Below, piece by piece: positions 1 to 11,622 of a stretch of DNA of 64,000 nucleotides (its first letter is position 1; each line of letters starts with the position of its first letter). A model generated the notes under the pieces. It saw nothing but the letters and a program-made list of their open reading frames with translations, was not told the origin of the DNA and ran no database searches. Location of the stretch: assembly GCA_951799425.1 (NCBI GenBank), contig OX637394.1, forward strand, positions 36,368,001 to 36,432,000. Direction: 5' to 3'. Both the position numbers and the translations under genes were made by a program. This DNA is from Ilex aquifolium. Taxonomy: Eukaryota > Streptophyta > Magnoliopsida > Aquifoliales > Aquifoliaceae.

Positions 1-866
1 TAAAGGGTTTGTGATTGTGATGGTGATTGGTGGATTAGGTATAATCGTTGGGTAAATTCATGAGAAGCAATCAACATACATGGTACGGGGATGAACTAAT
101 ATACATGGGATGAGGGGTTGGATCGTCTTGGCCGGTGCATTGGTATGGGACAATGCATCGGAAGGCGCCCTTCCTAAATAGCTTAAAGTTGGAAATGGTA
201 TATTGTTATGAAATTTACCTTAACATTTCATTTGATTATTGTTACGACTTAAACTTGAGATCTATTTAAAATGTCTTGTTTTTCCTTCAAAATTGATATA
301 TGTTATTTACGAAATGAGACCGACCGGTTCTTATCTGTTTTCTAAACCTTGTTCGAGTTTGGGTAGGATTTTTCTACAGAGCTTCGTGTTCACCCCCTAC
401 AGTTAAACATTTTACAGATTATGGACTGGAGGAGGAGCTCGGTGCTCACGAGCCTGGCCATGGAGAAGCTTCATTAGAGGGGTACTTGGATCCTGAGTGG
501 GACATCTAGAGATGTTGTTTATTTTTGTGTTAGACTAGGAACGATTATGTACAACCATTTAAAGTCTAGTATTTTATTTATTTCGCTGCTAAGTTCAAAT
601 GTAATTCTTTTGATGTAGTAGCCATGGTTTGGGCTTATTCTTTTGGATAATGTTGTAAATATTTTATGGATCAATGGACCCAGTGTGGTCAATGTAGTAT
701 AATTGCACAGGTTGTGTTTTGGGTAGAGTTCCCCGAACAAAGGAGACTCTTCCCGAATTTTGTTAAATTAAGGAACCCCGGTTATTTATGGATTTTATTA
801 GTTGCTCTCATGGTATGAATGGTGTTAGAAGGTAATGCCTTCCAAGGTGGTTTTTGGGGCATTACA
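1..866 (+). repeat. E1 5' LTR, 3' portion only
   Basis: Near-identical to 7028-7893 and ends in ...GGGGCATTACA just before the primer site. It holds one copy of the LTR-internal motif GGACCCAGTGTGGTC (about 677-691). Short ORFs in it are shadows. Confidence 0.93.
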
Positions 867-871
867 GAATT

Positions 872-883
872 TGGTATCAGAGC
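872..883 (+). promoter_or_regulatory. E1 primer binding site
   Basis: TGGTATCAGAGC lies five bases after the LTR end. This is the standard plant retrotransposon primer site complementary to the 3' end of initiator methionine tRNA. The same site occurs at 56417-56428 in E2. Confidence 0.93.
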
Positions 884-1056
884 TTAGGCTTTAGGTCTTA
901 CATGGGAGTTGTAGGTTATGGATCACCACTAGAGATGTAGGATTAGGGTGAAGGAAATTGTTGGTCTAGTTTTATATGAACCATATGCTTTAGATTAAAG
1001 TAATACTTAGGATAACTTGTACATCAATGAAACTAAATTGTGAATTGATGTGCAGG

Positions 1057-4000
1057 ATGGACGGCATAAATGTACGCGGACGTGGACGTGGGCGTGGAGG
1101 CCCAGCACCACCGCCGCCGCCACCCTCGATGCCATGCAAGGCATATATCAATGCTTGAGGGAGCTCACCACTCTGGTGCAAAGCCAGAATGGAAACAACC
1201 ACAACCACAACCACAATGGTGGAGCGCATCCTCTAGCACAAGTACCGGGCAATGGAAACGGAGATCGAAGGATGATAGTTCTTCGAGAATTTCTGAGGCA
1301 ACGCCCACCTACGTTTCAAGGGAGCTCTCAACCCTTAGAAGCGGATAAGTTGATTCGTCGTATAAGGAAGATTTGTGATGGCATGGGAGTTGCCGAGGAC
1401 TTGAGGGTTGGCTTGGCTACCAATTTGTTCAAGGGGGAGGCCGACCATTGGTGGGATTCGGTAAAGAGACGGAGGAACCCCGATGCACTTACTTGGGAAG
1501 AGTTTGACCAAATCTTCCAAGACAAATATTTTCCCGAGTCGGTTAGAGACAAGATGAATGCCGATTTCCTCGCTCTTCAACAGGGTAGCTTGACTGTGAT
1601 GGAGTATGAGAGGAAGTTTGACGAGTTATCCAGATATGCCACAAAGTTCATCTCCATAGAGGCCAGGAAGGCCAAGCGTTTCGAGCAAGGTTTGAGGCCG
1701 GCAATTAGAGAGAAGCTTGTGGCTCTCAGGATCCGTGACTATGGGGATCTGGTGGATAGAGCTGCACTGGTAGAGAGGGATATGGAGGATAGTCAGAGGA
1801 GGCAGAACGCCATGAGGGGAGGTCTGATTCGGGCGGGTGCTAGTAGTAGTGGAGCACAGAGAGCGGCACCCTACCGTCGCCCAGATCAGGCAGGGGGACA
1901 GAGACCTCAGATAGCTCGAGGAGCAGGAGGTGTACCAGGGAGGACAGTCACAGACCCCCGTCAGTGTTTCGCATGTGGAGGAGTGGGGCACTTCAGACAC
2001 AATTGCCCATCGCTTCCACCGAGGGACAACCAAGCGACAGGACAAGTGGCTGCAAACAAGCCACTACAGCAGCAGAGGTTGTTGGGAGCTCTAGCCCCAG
2101 GCGGCGCCACTCAGGGGAGAGTATTTGCCTTGACCCAACCGGAGGAAGATGCCTCCAATGCCGTTGTGGAAGGTATCGTTCTTCTCTACAATTCTTGGGC
2201 CCGAATTTTATTTGATCCCGGTGCGACTCATTCTTTTATACGTATGGTGTATGCTATTAATTTGGGATTGAGTTTCAAGAAGCTAGAACATGCATTGAAT
2301 GTTGACTTGCCTACGGGAGAACAGTTGGGTACCAGCCGGGTCTGCAAGGGTTGCGTGCTTCGTATTGGGGAACACGAATTGATTGTGGATTTGGTTGCTC
2401 TAGATATGAAGGGGTATGACGTTATATTCGGGATGAACTTGTTGTCCGCTTTCCGGGCGGTAATGGATTGTTTCCGCAAGCGGATTACATTTCAGTTACC
2501 AGGAGGGGTAGTTTTCAGTTTTATCAATGATCGAAGTTCTTCCCATCCATTTCCTACTACGGGTAGTAAATTCTTGAAAGCTAAGGCGGGGAGCCATTTA
2601 AGTTTATTAACTAGCTTGATGGGAGATGATCGGGATAAATTCCTTACGGACGTGGTGTTGATAGTATCGGATTTTCTAGATGTCTTCCCAGACGAATTAC
2701 CAGGGTTACCCCCACATAGAGAGATTGAGTTCAAGATTGATCTCTATCCGGGAACCGAACCCATATCCATTGCTCCCTACCGGATGGCACCTTTGGAGTT
2801 GAAGGAGCTGAGGAAGCAGTTGGATCATTTGTTGGCGATTGGGTTTATCCGTTTAAGTACTTCACCTTGGGGGGCCCCGGTCCTCTTTGTGAAGAAAACG
2901 GATGAGACACTACGGTTGTGCATGGATTACCGGAGGTTGAATCGGGTTACTGTGAAGAATAAATACCCTTTGCCACGAATTGATAACTTATTTGATCAGT
3001 TGAAGGGTTCGAAGTATTACTCCAAGATTGATTTTCGCACAGGGTATCATCAATTGCGGATAAAGGAGGAAGATATTCCTAAGACTGCTTTCCGTACTCG
3101 GTATGGTCATTTCGAGTATACGGTGATGTCGTTCGGATTGACTAATGCTCCAGCAGCCTTCATGGATTTGATGCACAGGGTATTCCGGCCATATTTAGAT
3201 CAGTTTGGCATTGTGTTTATTGATGACATCTTGATTTATTCACAGACCCAAGAGGAGCATGGACGTCATCTCTCGATTGTGTTACAAACATTAAGAGAAC
3301 ATAAATTGTATGCGAAGATGAGTAAGTGCGAGTTTTGGATAAAGGAAGTGAAATTCCTTGGTCATGTTGTGTCAGAACAAGGGGTAGCCGTGGATCCTGC
3401 AAAGATTGAGGCCGTGATGAAATGGGAACCACCGAAGAATGTGACGAAAGTACGCAGTTTCTTGGGGTTAGCCGGCTATTATCGTAGGTTTGTGGAAGGG
3501 TTCTCAAAGTTTGCGATGTCGATGACTCGCTTCACAAGGAAGGGAGAAAAATTCGTGTGGACTCAAGCGTGTGAGCTAGCCTTTCGCACCTTGAAGGAGA
3601 AGTTGACAACGGCGCCTATCCTCATTATACCAAGTAGTGGGGAAGGATACGACGTCTACACCAATGCTTCACTACGAGGCTTGGGATGTGTGCTAATGCA
3701 AGGAGGAAAGGTGGTTGCCTATGGCTCTAAGCAACTCAAGGTTCATGAACAGAACTATCCCACCCATGACTTAGAGCTTGCCGTTGTAGTCTTTGCTCTT
3801 AAGTTGTGGAGGTGTTATTTGTATGAAGAGAAATTCCAAGTGTTCTCTGATCATAAGAGCCTCAAGTATATCTTCACACAGAAAGACTTGAATCTCCGGC
3901 AAAGAAGGTGGATTGAGTACCTAGAAGACTACTATTTCACACTCAACTACCATCCGGGGAAGGCGAATGTAGTTGCCGATGCACTTAGCAGGAAGTCTCG

Positions 4001-5552
4001 GGGTGAACTCAATGTTTCCATAGGTGAATGGAAGTTGAAGGATGCCCTTGGAGATTTTGATCTATGGGTTGGAGAAGATGGATCCCGACCATGTTTGTTC
4101 AACCTTGTGGCTCAACCTACTCTCCAACGTAGGGTTGTGGAATTGCAATGCTTTGATCCTGAATTAGCGTCGATTCAAGCTAAATTGGAAAATGGAGAAA
4201 CTATGGAGGGTTGGTCTTTGAGAAACGGAGAATTGAGATATGGGGAGAAGCTATGCGTTCCCGATGATTCGTCCCTAAAGGAGGAGATACTTTGTGAGTG
4301 TCATCGCTCTAAGTTTGCTATCCACCCCGGTAGCACAAAAATGTATAGGGACATGAAGCGCCAATATTGGTGGAAGGGAATGAAGAAGGATGTGGCAAGG
4401 TTCATAGCACGATGTGCGGTGTGCCAACAGGTGAAGATCGAACATCAAAAGCCAGGAGGATTACTACAGTCTTTGCCTATCCCAGAGTGGAAGTGGGATC
4501 ACATCACCATGGATTTCGTGTCGGGTTTACCACGGACGTCGTTCGGGCATAATGCAGTATGGGTTATTGTGGATAGACTCACCAAGTCCGCTCATTTTTT
4601 GGGTATGAAGACCACGGACACATTCGAGACTTTGAGCCAGCTGTATATCCGTGAGATTGTGCGATTGCATGGAGTTCCGCTTTCTATCGTGTCGGATCGT
4701 GATTCTTGATTTGTGGCGTGGTTCTGGCAAAGTCTACAACAAGCCATGGGGACAGAGTTACATTTCAGCATAGCTTTTCATCCCCAAACGGTTGGCCAAT
4801 CCGAGAGGGTGATACAGATTGTGGAAGACATATTACGTGCTTGCGTGTTGGACTTCAAAGGAAGCTGGAGTGATCACTTGCCGTTGGTGGAATTTGCGTA
4901 TAACAACAGCTATCAGGCAAGCATTGGGATGACACCATATGAAGCATTGTATGGAAGATCGTGTAGATCCCCGACGTGTTTGTTGGAAGTCGGCGAGTGT
5001 AGTTTGTTTGGACCGGAGATTGTTCAAGAAACTACCGAGAAAATTCAACTCATCCGAGAGAGGCTACGCATGGCACAAAGTCGACAGAAAAGCTATGCGG
5101 ATCAAAGATGAAGACCCTTGGAATTCAAAGTGGGAGACTACGTGTTCCTCAAAGTGTCGCCCAAGAAAGGAGTATTTAGATTCGGCAAGAAGGGAAAGTT
5201 AGCGCCAAGATATACCGGGCCATTTGAAGTGATCAAAGTTGTGGGCAAAGCGGCGTATCAGTTGCGGTTACCAGCTCAGTTGTTTGGGGTACATGACGTG
5301 TTCCACGTGTCGATGTTGAGAAAGTGTCAATCGGATGCAACGCCGGTCGTACACTTGGAAGATATTGAAATTCAAGATGGAGCAACCTATGAAGAACAAC
5401 CGGTGAAGATTCTCGACGCCAAAGAGAAGGTGCTCCGTAACAAATTCATCCGACTAGTGAAGGTTTTGTGGCAACACCATGGAGTGGAAGAAGCTACTTG
5501 GGAACCGGAGCTAGAAATGCGAGAGAAGTACCCGCACTTATTCGCTACTTGA
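1057..5552 (+). pseudogene. E1 gag-pol polyprotein, broken
   Basis: The authentic start is taken as ATG 1057, matching the N-terminus of E2 (MDG then an RG-rich stretch). A one-base deletion near 1126-1132, in the proline-rich stretch, shifts the frame; the total length is one base short of a multiple of three, which agrees. The rest runs in one frame with TGA stops at 4707-4709 (integrase, just after the second catalytic Asp) and 5109-5111 (before the chromodomain). Visible domains: retrotransposon gag, CCHC knuckle [14 protein letters not shown], protease with DPGATHSF in place of the usual DSG or DTG, RT with VFIDD, RNase H in which TDAS has become TNAS, integrase HHCC (CHRSKFAIH...CAVC), and the chromodomain ending near VEEATWEPE. 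The stops and the lost RNase H Asp make this copy dead. Confidence 0.95.
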
Positions 5553-5580
5553 GGTAAGTTTCGAGGACGAAATTTTTTTT

Positions 5581-5592
5581 AAGGGGGGTGGA
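5581..5592 (+). promoter_or_regulatory. E1 polypurine tract
   Basis: AAGGGGGGTGGA directly precedes the 3' LTR and would prime plus-strand DNA synthesis. The identical tract occurs at 61121-61132 in E2. Confidence 0.9.
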
Positions 5593-5593
5593 T

Positions 5594-6396
5594 TGTAAAC
5601 CCCCACATGTTTATATTAATATAGTAATGTACTTGTTTAGTGATTCTTATTTATGTAATGACGTAAGAATAAACCATATATATATTGAAACCGTAAGAAT
5701 AAATACTAGGGAGGCAAATTGATTTTTTAAATTTAATTTTTAGTTTTTAAATAAATCATAAAAATAAATGTTTTTAGGTTAAAATAACATTAAAAATGAA
5801 TTCGGAACGTCGAAAAACCTTAGGGTAGTCATATGGATCAAATTGAATATTTTAGTGGCAAAATCGTAATTTTGGAGAAAACAAAAAAAGACTGTGAACA
5901 ATGTTTTTCGGGGTTGGCTGTGTTTAAAACACTGATTTCAGCCCTTTACTCCCATTTCTTTCACTCCACTCTCACCCCACACCTCTTGGAACCTTAGAGG
6001 AAGATTAAGGGAGGAAGAAAAGGGAAGAAGGAGGTCTATAGGGCTTGGGCTTTCACTTGGAATCTTTGATTCAAGGTAGGGGTTTCTCTCACTCTTGTTC
6101 ATTGAGGCTAGGGCTATATATATGTATATATATATATATATATGTTTTTTACTCTAAAACTTAGATATGTGTTAGAAAATCTTTGATTTTTGATATTCTT
6201 GCAAATATTATCATGTTTAAAACAAGGCTATGGTTAGATTGCCATGAAACCTCTAATTTCTTGTTTTGAAAACCCTTGTTCTCATGAGAGGTGGATTTTT
6301 CTCTCAATATTCATTTGTTCTTGATTTCTAAAACTTTAGTGCTTTGTGTTGATTCAAGGTAGGGGTTTCTCTCACTCTTGTTCATTGAGGCTAGGG

Positions 6397-6441
<45 letters not shown>

Positions 6442-7893
6442 TTTGACTCTAAAGCTTAGATATGTGTTAGAAAATCTTTGATTTTTGATATTCTTGCAAA
6501 TATTATCATGTTTAAAACAAGGCTATGGTTAGATTGTCATGAAACCTCTAATTTCTTGTTTTGAAAACCCTTATTCTCATGAGAGGTGGATTTTTCTATC
6601 AATATTCATTTGTTCTTGATTTCTAAAACTTTAGTGCTTTGTGTTGAGTAATAAATGATGTTGTTGTGATCTCTTGTATTATTCCTTAATTGGAATTGTT
6701 ACATTATAAATTTGGGGATTTTTGAGATATGCATGTAAAATGAGAAATTGTGGATTTTGTATTTATTTGGAATTGTTGGTGAATTGAGAATATTTTGGTT
6801 TCCTCATTTGTATGGTTGTTGTGATGGACTTGGATTGCCATCGAGAGATGCCGTAGAGTGTTAGAGGTTAGTCTATCCCAGTGGGGGTGAGATGGTTTCC
6901 TAACACTTGTAGTGGATTGTCATTTGGTAATGCGACTACTATCGTTCACGAGCGTGCGAACAAGGGATGGTATACTTTCCCTGGGAAGGGACTCGTCACT
7001 GCCATTGGGATGGTAGACGCCCTTTCCTAAAGGGTTTGTGATTGTGATGGTGATTGGTAGACTAGGTATAATCGTTGGGTAAATTCATGAGAAGCAATCA
7101 ACATACATGGTACGGGGATGAACTAATATACATGGGATGAGGGGTTGGATCGTCTTGGCCGTTGCATTGGTATGGGACAATGCATCGGAAGGCGCCCTTC
7201 CTAAATAGCTTAAAGTTGGAAATGGTATATTGTTATGAAATTTACCTTAACCTTTCACTTGATTATTGTTATGACTTAAACTTGAGATCTATTTAAAATG
7301 TCCTGTTTTTTCTTCAAAATTGATATATGTTATTTACGAAATGAGACTGACCAGTTCTTATCTGTTTTCTAAACCTTATTCGAGTTTGGGGAGGATTTTT
7401 CTACAGAGCTTCGTGCTCACCCCCTACAATTAAACATTTTACAGATTATGGACCGGAGGAGGAGCTCGGTGCTCACGAGCCGGGCCATGGAGAAGCTTCA
7501 TTAGAGGGGTACTTGGATCCCGAGTGGGACATCTAGAGATGTTGTTTATTTTTGTACTAGACTAGGAACAATTATGTACAATCATGTAAAGTCTAGTATT
7601 TTGTTTATTTCGCTGCTAAGTTCAAATGTAATTCTTTTAATGTAGTAGACATGGTTTGGGCTTATTCTTTTGGATAATGTTGTAAATATTTTATGGATCA
7701 ATGGACCAGATGTGGTCAATGTAGTATAATTGCACAGGTTGTGTTTTGGGTAGAGTTCCCCGAACAAAGGAGACTCTACCCGAATTTTGTTAAATTAAGG
7801 AACTCCGGTTATTTATGGATTTTATTAGTTGCTCTCATGGTATGAATGGTGTTAGAAGGTAATGCCTTCCAAGGTGGTTTTTGGGGCGTTACA
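5594..7893 (+). repeat. E1 3' LTR, complete
   Basis: It runs from TGTAAAC to GGGGCGTTACA, 2300 bases. It contains TA-rich microsatellites (about 6114-6143 and 6398-6438), an internal tandem duplication (6068-6645) and one degenerate GGACC...GGTC motif near 7703-7721. Antisense ORFs in it have no recognisable family. Confidence 0.93.
6068..6645 (+). repeat. Tandem duplication inside E1 3' LTR
   Basis: Two direct units of about 283-295 bases (6068-6350 and 6351-6645). Each starts GATTCAAGGTAGGGGTTTC, contains a TA run and ends TAGTGCTTTGTGTT. They differ mainly in TA-run length and a few substitutions. E2 has a single copy of the corresponding region. Confidence 0.93.
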
Positions 7894-8829
7894 GCACCTC
7901 TTGCTCGTCTATAGCAATGGGGGCATGAGTAGTCCACTTATGCCCTTCGGTGAAGGGTGAACATATGTATGATATTTTAAGTTATGAAAATGTCGATGTT
8001 TTAACTATGCTTTAATGTATATATACCTCCCATATTGATGAATGGTTATATTTATAATATGTTGATGGTTATGAACACCAAGCGGTACCTAATGTTATAT
8101 ACCATACTATCTACTAATTATGTACTTCATGCATAATACAGTGATGTACGTAATTGGGCTTTATGTAATTGTCGATAGATTGGTTAAAGACGGGTTAAGT
8201 CTCGGCATAGCCAATGCTTTCGATTCAATGCATAAACCAGAATCTCATCATCCATGAATCATCAACCTGCCGGTTAAATAACTTTAGTGATTCTCCTGAA
8301 TGGCTTGCCTTCTGGTTCACTAGGGTTGTTTAATTGATGCATGGTACAGAGATGCTGATTGAGTAATTCAATTATTCCTCCGGAATGGCTTGCCTTCTGG
8401 TTTACTCGGATTATTTGATTGTTCCATAAAAATATACCTGCCAGCTAACCTAATCAGTTCCTGAATATGGTTCAATATACATCATACCTACCGGTTGAAT
8501 TTTCAGTAAAATAGGGGTTAATCGCTATAAGGTGGCATTTCCAATAACCAAAACAATATAATGCATGTGGAATCCCCGAGCCGAAGGGTACCTTTTTAAT
8601 TATCGCATTTCCACAGTTTTAATTAAGTTTACTTTAAGTTGTTCTAAGCTCACACCACAAGCTATTTCATTATATTTTGTATCTGTAACAACTTCACCAT
8701 TTCTGTTTTGGAATTCAAATTATTAGCTCCCTGTGGGTTCGACCTCGGACTTAAAATCGAGTATTATATTGTAATTTGACCACTTACACTCGGGTGTACC
8801 ACACTATTCAGGTGGATATGAGTCACTAT
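7894..8829 (+). repeat. F-type Athila LTR, 3' portion
   Basis: Aligns by eye, at moderate identity, with 12316-13160 (CTATAGCAATG..., GAAAATGTCGATG, GACTTAA...GACCACTTA) and more weakly with the end of the A LTR. It contains two near-copies of GAATGGCTTGCCTTCTGGTT (8308 and 8382). E1 inserted about 700 bases into this LTR. It ends ...GGATATGAGTCA. No primer site follows, so the adjacent internal region has been lost. Whether it belongs to the same element as 11623-13160 is uncertain. Confidence 0.75.
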
Positions 8830-8837
8830 ACGTTCGT

Positions 8838-10545
8838 CGAATCAACTTTGGCCAAGAACTAAAGTCGATCTACGGGACGAGGGCTACGACTACGTACCAA
8901 AAATCTTGGATTTCACCAAAGTTTCAAAGACGGGATTTTTGGAAATCAAGGTTTAAGGTTTGATTTGGGTCTTGGGAGCTTTCTACAACTTGTATTATGC
9001 TCCAAGAGGTAGGGTTCTTTTCCTCACTAGGTTTATTTCCAACCTAGGGTTAATATATAGAATGGGTAGGGTGTTAGAGATGTATTCTCATGTATAACAC
9101 CTACCTATGGTATTTGAAATGTGGGAAATGGGTATTAAGAATGGTTGAAATCAATTCTAGCATGAATTGGGTATATAGAAATTACTTGTTGTGATTTCTT
9201 GAGAAATGAGGTGATTTGGGGCATATTATGTGATACATGATTTTTTTTTTGCCTTGAAGGTGTTTGATTAAATGCCTATGTGGATTAAGTTTGTTATTTT
9301 CATAGATTATGTTATAACATGCTTGGAATTTGATATTGGGAAGACCCGGTTACTGGTTTATACACTTCCGCTGGTGAAAGTCCAAAAAAAGTGTATCGGT
9401 GTCCGGAACCAGCGGTGAAACACCAAAATCCCGCTACCCAACAGAGACACATGGTTTATTTTAAAAGGTCATTGGATGTGTAAAATCAATGTCGGGAGCT
9501 TGGAATGTCCGGATTCATACGCATGACATTGCATGTGTTAAGGGAGCCAGTAAAGGCTTGGCTTGAGTTGCATGTGTGAGTCTCATCTCATAACATGTCA
9601 TAAATAATCCATTATGAATTGCATATTCTTGAATGGATTATTAGTTGCTTGTTGAATTTGCATGTGAACATTTCATATGCATCTATGTTGGGGAGTAGCC
9701 TATTTAGGAGATATCCTATTGAGCATGGCTCACCCTTTATGGGGACAATATTTCAGGTACGGGACATGCGCCAGTGGACAGCTCTCACTCGGGCCCTCAT
9801 TGTTGAAGAAAAACCGAAATGTGGCTTTAAATCATGTTTTTGTAAAACTAATATGTTATTTAGTTTTTGGACATGTAATATATGTAAAAAAAAAAATTGT
9901 TAAAGAACTCATATGAACTGTATTTTGTTTAAAATTGATGTTATATGAGTTTGGGACGATGTTTTATAAAGTTGGAATGGATTGGAATTGGAAAATGATG
10001 GAATCGAGGGAAAACTGGGAAGACCTACCGATAGAACGATGAGCTCTTCTGCCGGTAGAACTTTTCCAGTAGGCATCTTCTACCGGTAGAACGTCGAGCC
10101 TTGTCGGTAGAACATTTCCAGTGAGTTTCCCTACCAGTAGAACGTTGATGTTCCTACCAGTAGAACGTTTCCAGTAGGCTTTTTCTACTGGTAGAACTTT
10201 GAGTTCTTCTACCGGTAGGTTTTGTTCAAATCTCAAAATTTAAAATGTTTGGCTAAGCCTTCGGGTCTTAGGTTCTTTTGTTCAAATGATATAAATGGAC
10301 AATAAATAAGAGTCAATTGATGTATATTGGACCTTGGATGGGTCATGTGATCGAAATGTACACATGTTATGCGTTTGGGAGTGCCCGGTACAAGGGAGAC
10401 ACTACCCAAACTCCGTGTTGTTTGTGATCTCAGTAAAGGTGATGTTGTGTCGGGGTGTCAGGTTATGAGACATTCATGGGTATTTCCGCGGGTTGATGGG
10501 TGATCAACGGGTCGAAAAAGGACCCCCGATTTTAGGGGCATCACA
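8838..10545 (+). repeat. C3: 5'-truncated Tekay-type LTR fragment
   Basis: Matches solo LTR C2 from about 31809 to its end (GTTCGTCGAATC..., CGACGAGGGCTACG, TTCAAGAGGTAGGGTT, ...TTTTAGGGGCATCACA). About 515 bases of the 5' part of the LTR are missing; the break abuts the F LTR fragment. No TG...CA pair or target duplication can be assigned. A palindrome array lies near its 3' end. Confidence 0.85.
10025..10225 (+). repeat. Palindrome array in C3 (CTACCGGTAG type)
   Basis: About eight copies of the 10-mer CTACCGGTAG and decayed forms (CTGCCGGTAG, CTACCAGTAG, CTACTGGTAG). Most are followed by AACGT or AACTTT and separated by TTCCAGTAGGC-like spacers. Same type and same LTR position as the array in C2. 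Confidence 0.9.
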
Positions 10546-10614
10546 GAAAAGGAGAACCAGAGAGAGATCTTGAAGTTACTTGGGAGGAGATACGGTGGTG
10601 GCCCATTGTCATAA
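10546..10614 (+). pseudogene. F envelope-position ORF, C-terminal remnant
   Basis: Twenty-two codons then TAA. The reading has a polar Q-x-EIL-x-LL segment followed by Gly-rich residues, which resembles the C-terminal end of the A ORF in its alternative frame (EAKQDEIL then Gly-rich). It directly follows C3, so C3 probably interrupted this ORF. Function unknown; the match is short. Confidence 0.4.
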
Positions 10615-11610
10615 TAGTCAGCCAGAATCTTCTACACTTTCTATCTTTTTTACTCTTCTCATAATCTTTATTTATATTTCAGTTCATGCACTATGTTTAA
10701 AGTATTTTGGTTGTCTTTGGAATTTTGTTTTTATGTTCTAGATTATAGTTTTATCTAGTTAATTAGTTTAGTTTGTTTTATTTCACATAAATTTTGTTCT
10801 GTTAAGATAATTAGTTCATATTATTCACGGTAGAATTATATTGTGCATTACCTTTATATTTTCATAAAAACAAACTCATCATTTTGAGCATGTAATGAAT
10901 TCTTATTTAGAGAAACCTTTTGAAATAGCATAATCCTTTGTGAAGCTTATATATATAGTGGAGATGTAAAAACCTTGTGTAGATTTTAAATCAATCTTCC
11001 TTGGAGAGATTTTAAAATTTTACTTAAGAATTTCAGTTTAGCGTAAAATTCTTTGAATAATCTCATTAATTTTGTTTTGATTAGCATTCGTTGAATGACA
11101 TGTTAGCCTTCTCCTTTAAATTTTTATGAAAATCATGCAGGTGTATGAGTTCTAGAAAGGATTGATGTTCATGAAAATTTTGGGACTTGAGTGATTTCTG
11201 GGAAAGGATTGATGTCGAAGCTAACTCTTGTATAGCTTAGCAAAGGGTTGCAATATTTCTTAAGTGTTTTTGAAATAAAAAAATATCCACACACACAAGA
11301 TTTTCTAAAAATCCATAAAATAGTGTTACAATTGGTGTGTGTTACTCTTACAGTGATGAGGAGAAGAAATATTTTGTCAAAAAGATGAAATGATGATTTA
11401 GTTTTATATGTGAAAAATATGGACTTTTTTTTATCTTAACAGTTGAAGTTTGTAAGTACCTTCACTGGAAACCTTCACGAGACAAAAATCGTCCACTAGG
11501 GATCGCCTATAGGTTTAACGGTTTATTGCATATGTTAAATGCAATCTTGAAATCTATGAAAATGATATTAGATATTTTATTTGTTTTTATTACTAGGGAC
11601 TAGTAATGTT
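10615..11610 (+). other. F 3' untranslated region
   Basis: AT-rich non-coding sequence. Its second half aligns with the reverse complement of 51291-52650 in D (for example the GTGGAGATGTAAAAACC and AATCTTCCTTGGAGAG blocks). A strongly conserved segment (11458-11547) and the motif ACTAGGGACTAGTAATG (11591-11607) precede the polypurine tract. No ORF is credible. Confidence 0.75.
11458..11547 (+). other. Conserved 3'-UTR block with hairpin (F copy)
   Basis: Contains CTTCACTGGAAACC, then CACGAGACAAAAATCGTCC, then TTTAACGGTTTATTGCATA and TTAAATGCAAT. The same ordered blocks occur in A (48950-49040) and D (51367-51466, reverse). ACGAG...CTCGT can pair as a short stem in A; the F copy has one mismatch. 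Confidence 0.75.
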
Positions 11611-11622
11611 TGGTTCAGGGGT
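11611..11622 (+). promoter_or_regulatory. F polypurine tract
   Basis: GGTTCAGGGGTG directly precedes an LTR that starts TGATTAACCC. Position and composition match the tracts of A, D, G and H. Confidence 0.75.

Larger units (their letters stand above)
1..7893 (+). mobile_element. E1: Tekay/Del-like Ty3/gypsy chromovirus, 5' end cut by window
   Basis: Order seen: partial 5' LTR (1-866), primer site (872-883), one long gag-pol frame (1057-5552), polypurine tract (5581-5592), complete 3' LTR (5594-7893, TG...CA). Position 1 aligns with 7028 of the 3' LTR, and both segments are 866 bases long to the LTR end. The protein order gag, CCHC, protease, RT, RNase H, integrase, C-terminal chromodomain is that of chromoviruses; the iMet-type primer site and 2.3-kb LTRs suggest the Tekay lineage (inference). 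The coding region is broken by a frameshift and two stops, so the copy is not autonomous. It interrupts an Athila-type LTR that resumes at 7894. The left target duplication lies outside the window; the right flank begins GCACC. Confidence 0.95.

Noticed and set aside
990..1229. Antisense ORF with Val and Gly runs over the E1 gag start
   Set aside because: Shadow of the Arg/Pro-rich gag N-terminus on the other strand.
10546..10614. Chromodomain-like reading (EVTWEEIRWW) after C3
   Set aside because: A different frame ends cleanly in a stop and matches the end of the Athila envelope-position ORF, which agrees with the following 3' UTR of F.
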